Notes under the pieces: model-generated
Told to the model about the DNA's origin: nothing
Database searches by the model: none
Seen by the model: only the letters and a program-made list of their open reading frames with translations
Source: Palsa-1400 sp036501625
Lineage (GTDB): Bacteria > Verrucomicrobiota > Verrucomicrobiia > Limisphaerales > Palsa-1400
NCBI GenBank assembly: GCA_036501625.1
Contig: DASXZY010000063.1
Coordinates: 1-64,000 of the forward strand
Direction: 5' to 3'
DNA length: 64,000 bases
Position numbers and translations under genes: made by a program
In this document: in pieces, positions 63,910 to 64,000 of the stretch
Numbering within the stretch: the stretch's first letter is position 1
How the letters are laid out: each line of letters starts with the position of its first letter

Positions 63910-64000
63910 ATGAATCTCCGGCCTTACATTGAAAAATTCGCGCGCCGCCTCGCGGAAATTGAGGCCGCCATGAGCGATCCCAAGCTCTTTGACAACCCGG
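63910..64000 (+). CDS. prfA: Peptide chain release factor 1, N-terminal fragment (runs off the window)
   Basis: The last 91 bases encode MNLRPYIEKFARRLAEIEA, then AMSDPKLFDNP, which resembles the first helices of RF1 (the L-E-I-E-x-x-L-S-D-P pattern). Its position directly after rpmE supports the call. The GGQ and PxT motifs lie beyond the window. Confidence 0.8.
   Translation, partial: MNLRPYIEKFARRLAEIEAAMSDPKLFDNP

Overview
The window looks like a chromosomal segment of a free-living member of the Verrucomicrobiota, most likely the Limisphaerales/Pedosphaerales lineage. This is inferred from content, not from a database search. The markers are several exported proteins with the class-typical pseudopilin leader (FTLIELLVVIAIIAILA), one with a clear H-X9-DG motif; a PSD1-type 'planctomycete cytochrome c' protein paired with a Tat-exported DUF1501 protein; an ECF sigma factor fused to a membrane anchor; a GreA-like factor with a very long N-terminus; a Minf_1886-family protein; and a giant secreted Ig/LamG/fibronectin-type protein. 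The DNA is GC-rich and gene-dense. I see no CRISPR array, phage genes, transposase or rRNA.

Layout. 1-451: the tail of an unknown gene, then a non-coding stretch with two diverged copies of a hairpin-bearing repeat. 452-2520: a coupled pair of oxidoreductases. 2517-10718: two pseudopilin-like proteins, a lineage-type small membrane-anchored protein, and a 1946-residue exported modular protein with a large internal duplication. 10794-16987 (minus strand): ECF sigma/membrane fusion, PSD1 cytochrome protein, DUF1501 protein. 17112-19751: arginine decarboxylase SpeA and a multi-spanning membrane protein. 19759-24153 (minus): polyprenyl synthase, glycosyltransferase, exported propeller protein and MqnC (futalosine menaquinone route). 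24201-28467 (minus): glycogen branching enzyme, IF-1 and long GreA-like protein. 28510-36652: RsmB, two more pseudopilins, a nucleotide-sugar epimerase, YchF, tRNA-Glu with a good sigma70 promoter, ComM/YifB, a small P-loop kinase and YhbY.

36835-46915: a tricorn-like protease, exported MsrA, LeuS, a 42-residue membrane protein coupled to a Minf_1886 protein, a zinc-ribbon/GNAT fusion and a large exported carboxypeptidase-regulatory-like protein. 47001-50459: a tightly overlapping four-gene operon (SDR, SIS, MetE-core, UlaG-like metallo-hydrolase). 51314-55133: a second coupled cluster (TAXI-type binding protein, CBM9-like protein, FAH-family enzyme, mannonate-dehydratase-like enzyme). Together these two clusters read as sugar-acid or related carbon-compound catabolism. 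55141-58180: Xer recombinase, Bax-inhibitor-1-like membrane protein and YkgJ-type cysteine-cluster protein. 58186-59241: a chimeric, frameshifted kelch/di-haem peroxidase remnant. 59307-63034: an asymmetric heterodimeric ABC exporter. 63035-63596: non-coding, with two more copies of the repeat on the opposite strand. 63597-64000: rpmE with its terminator, and the start of prfA.

The most unusual observations are the two-module repeat family at both ends of the window, the SDR-SIS-MetE-core-UlaG operon, the hidden 42-residue coupled gene at 43564, the phased GCGTG half-sites at 32511-32570, and the broken kelch/cytochrome chimera.
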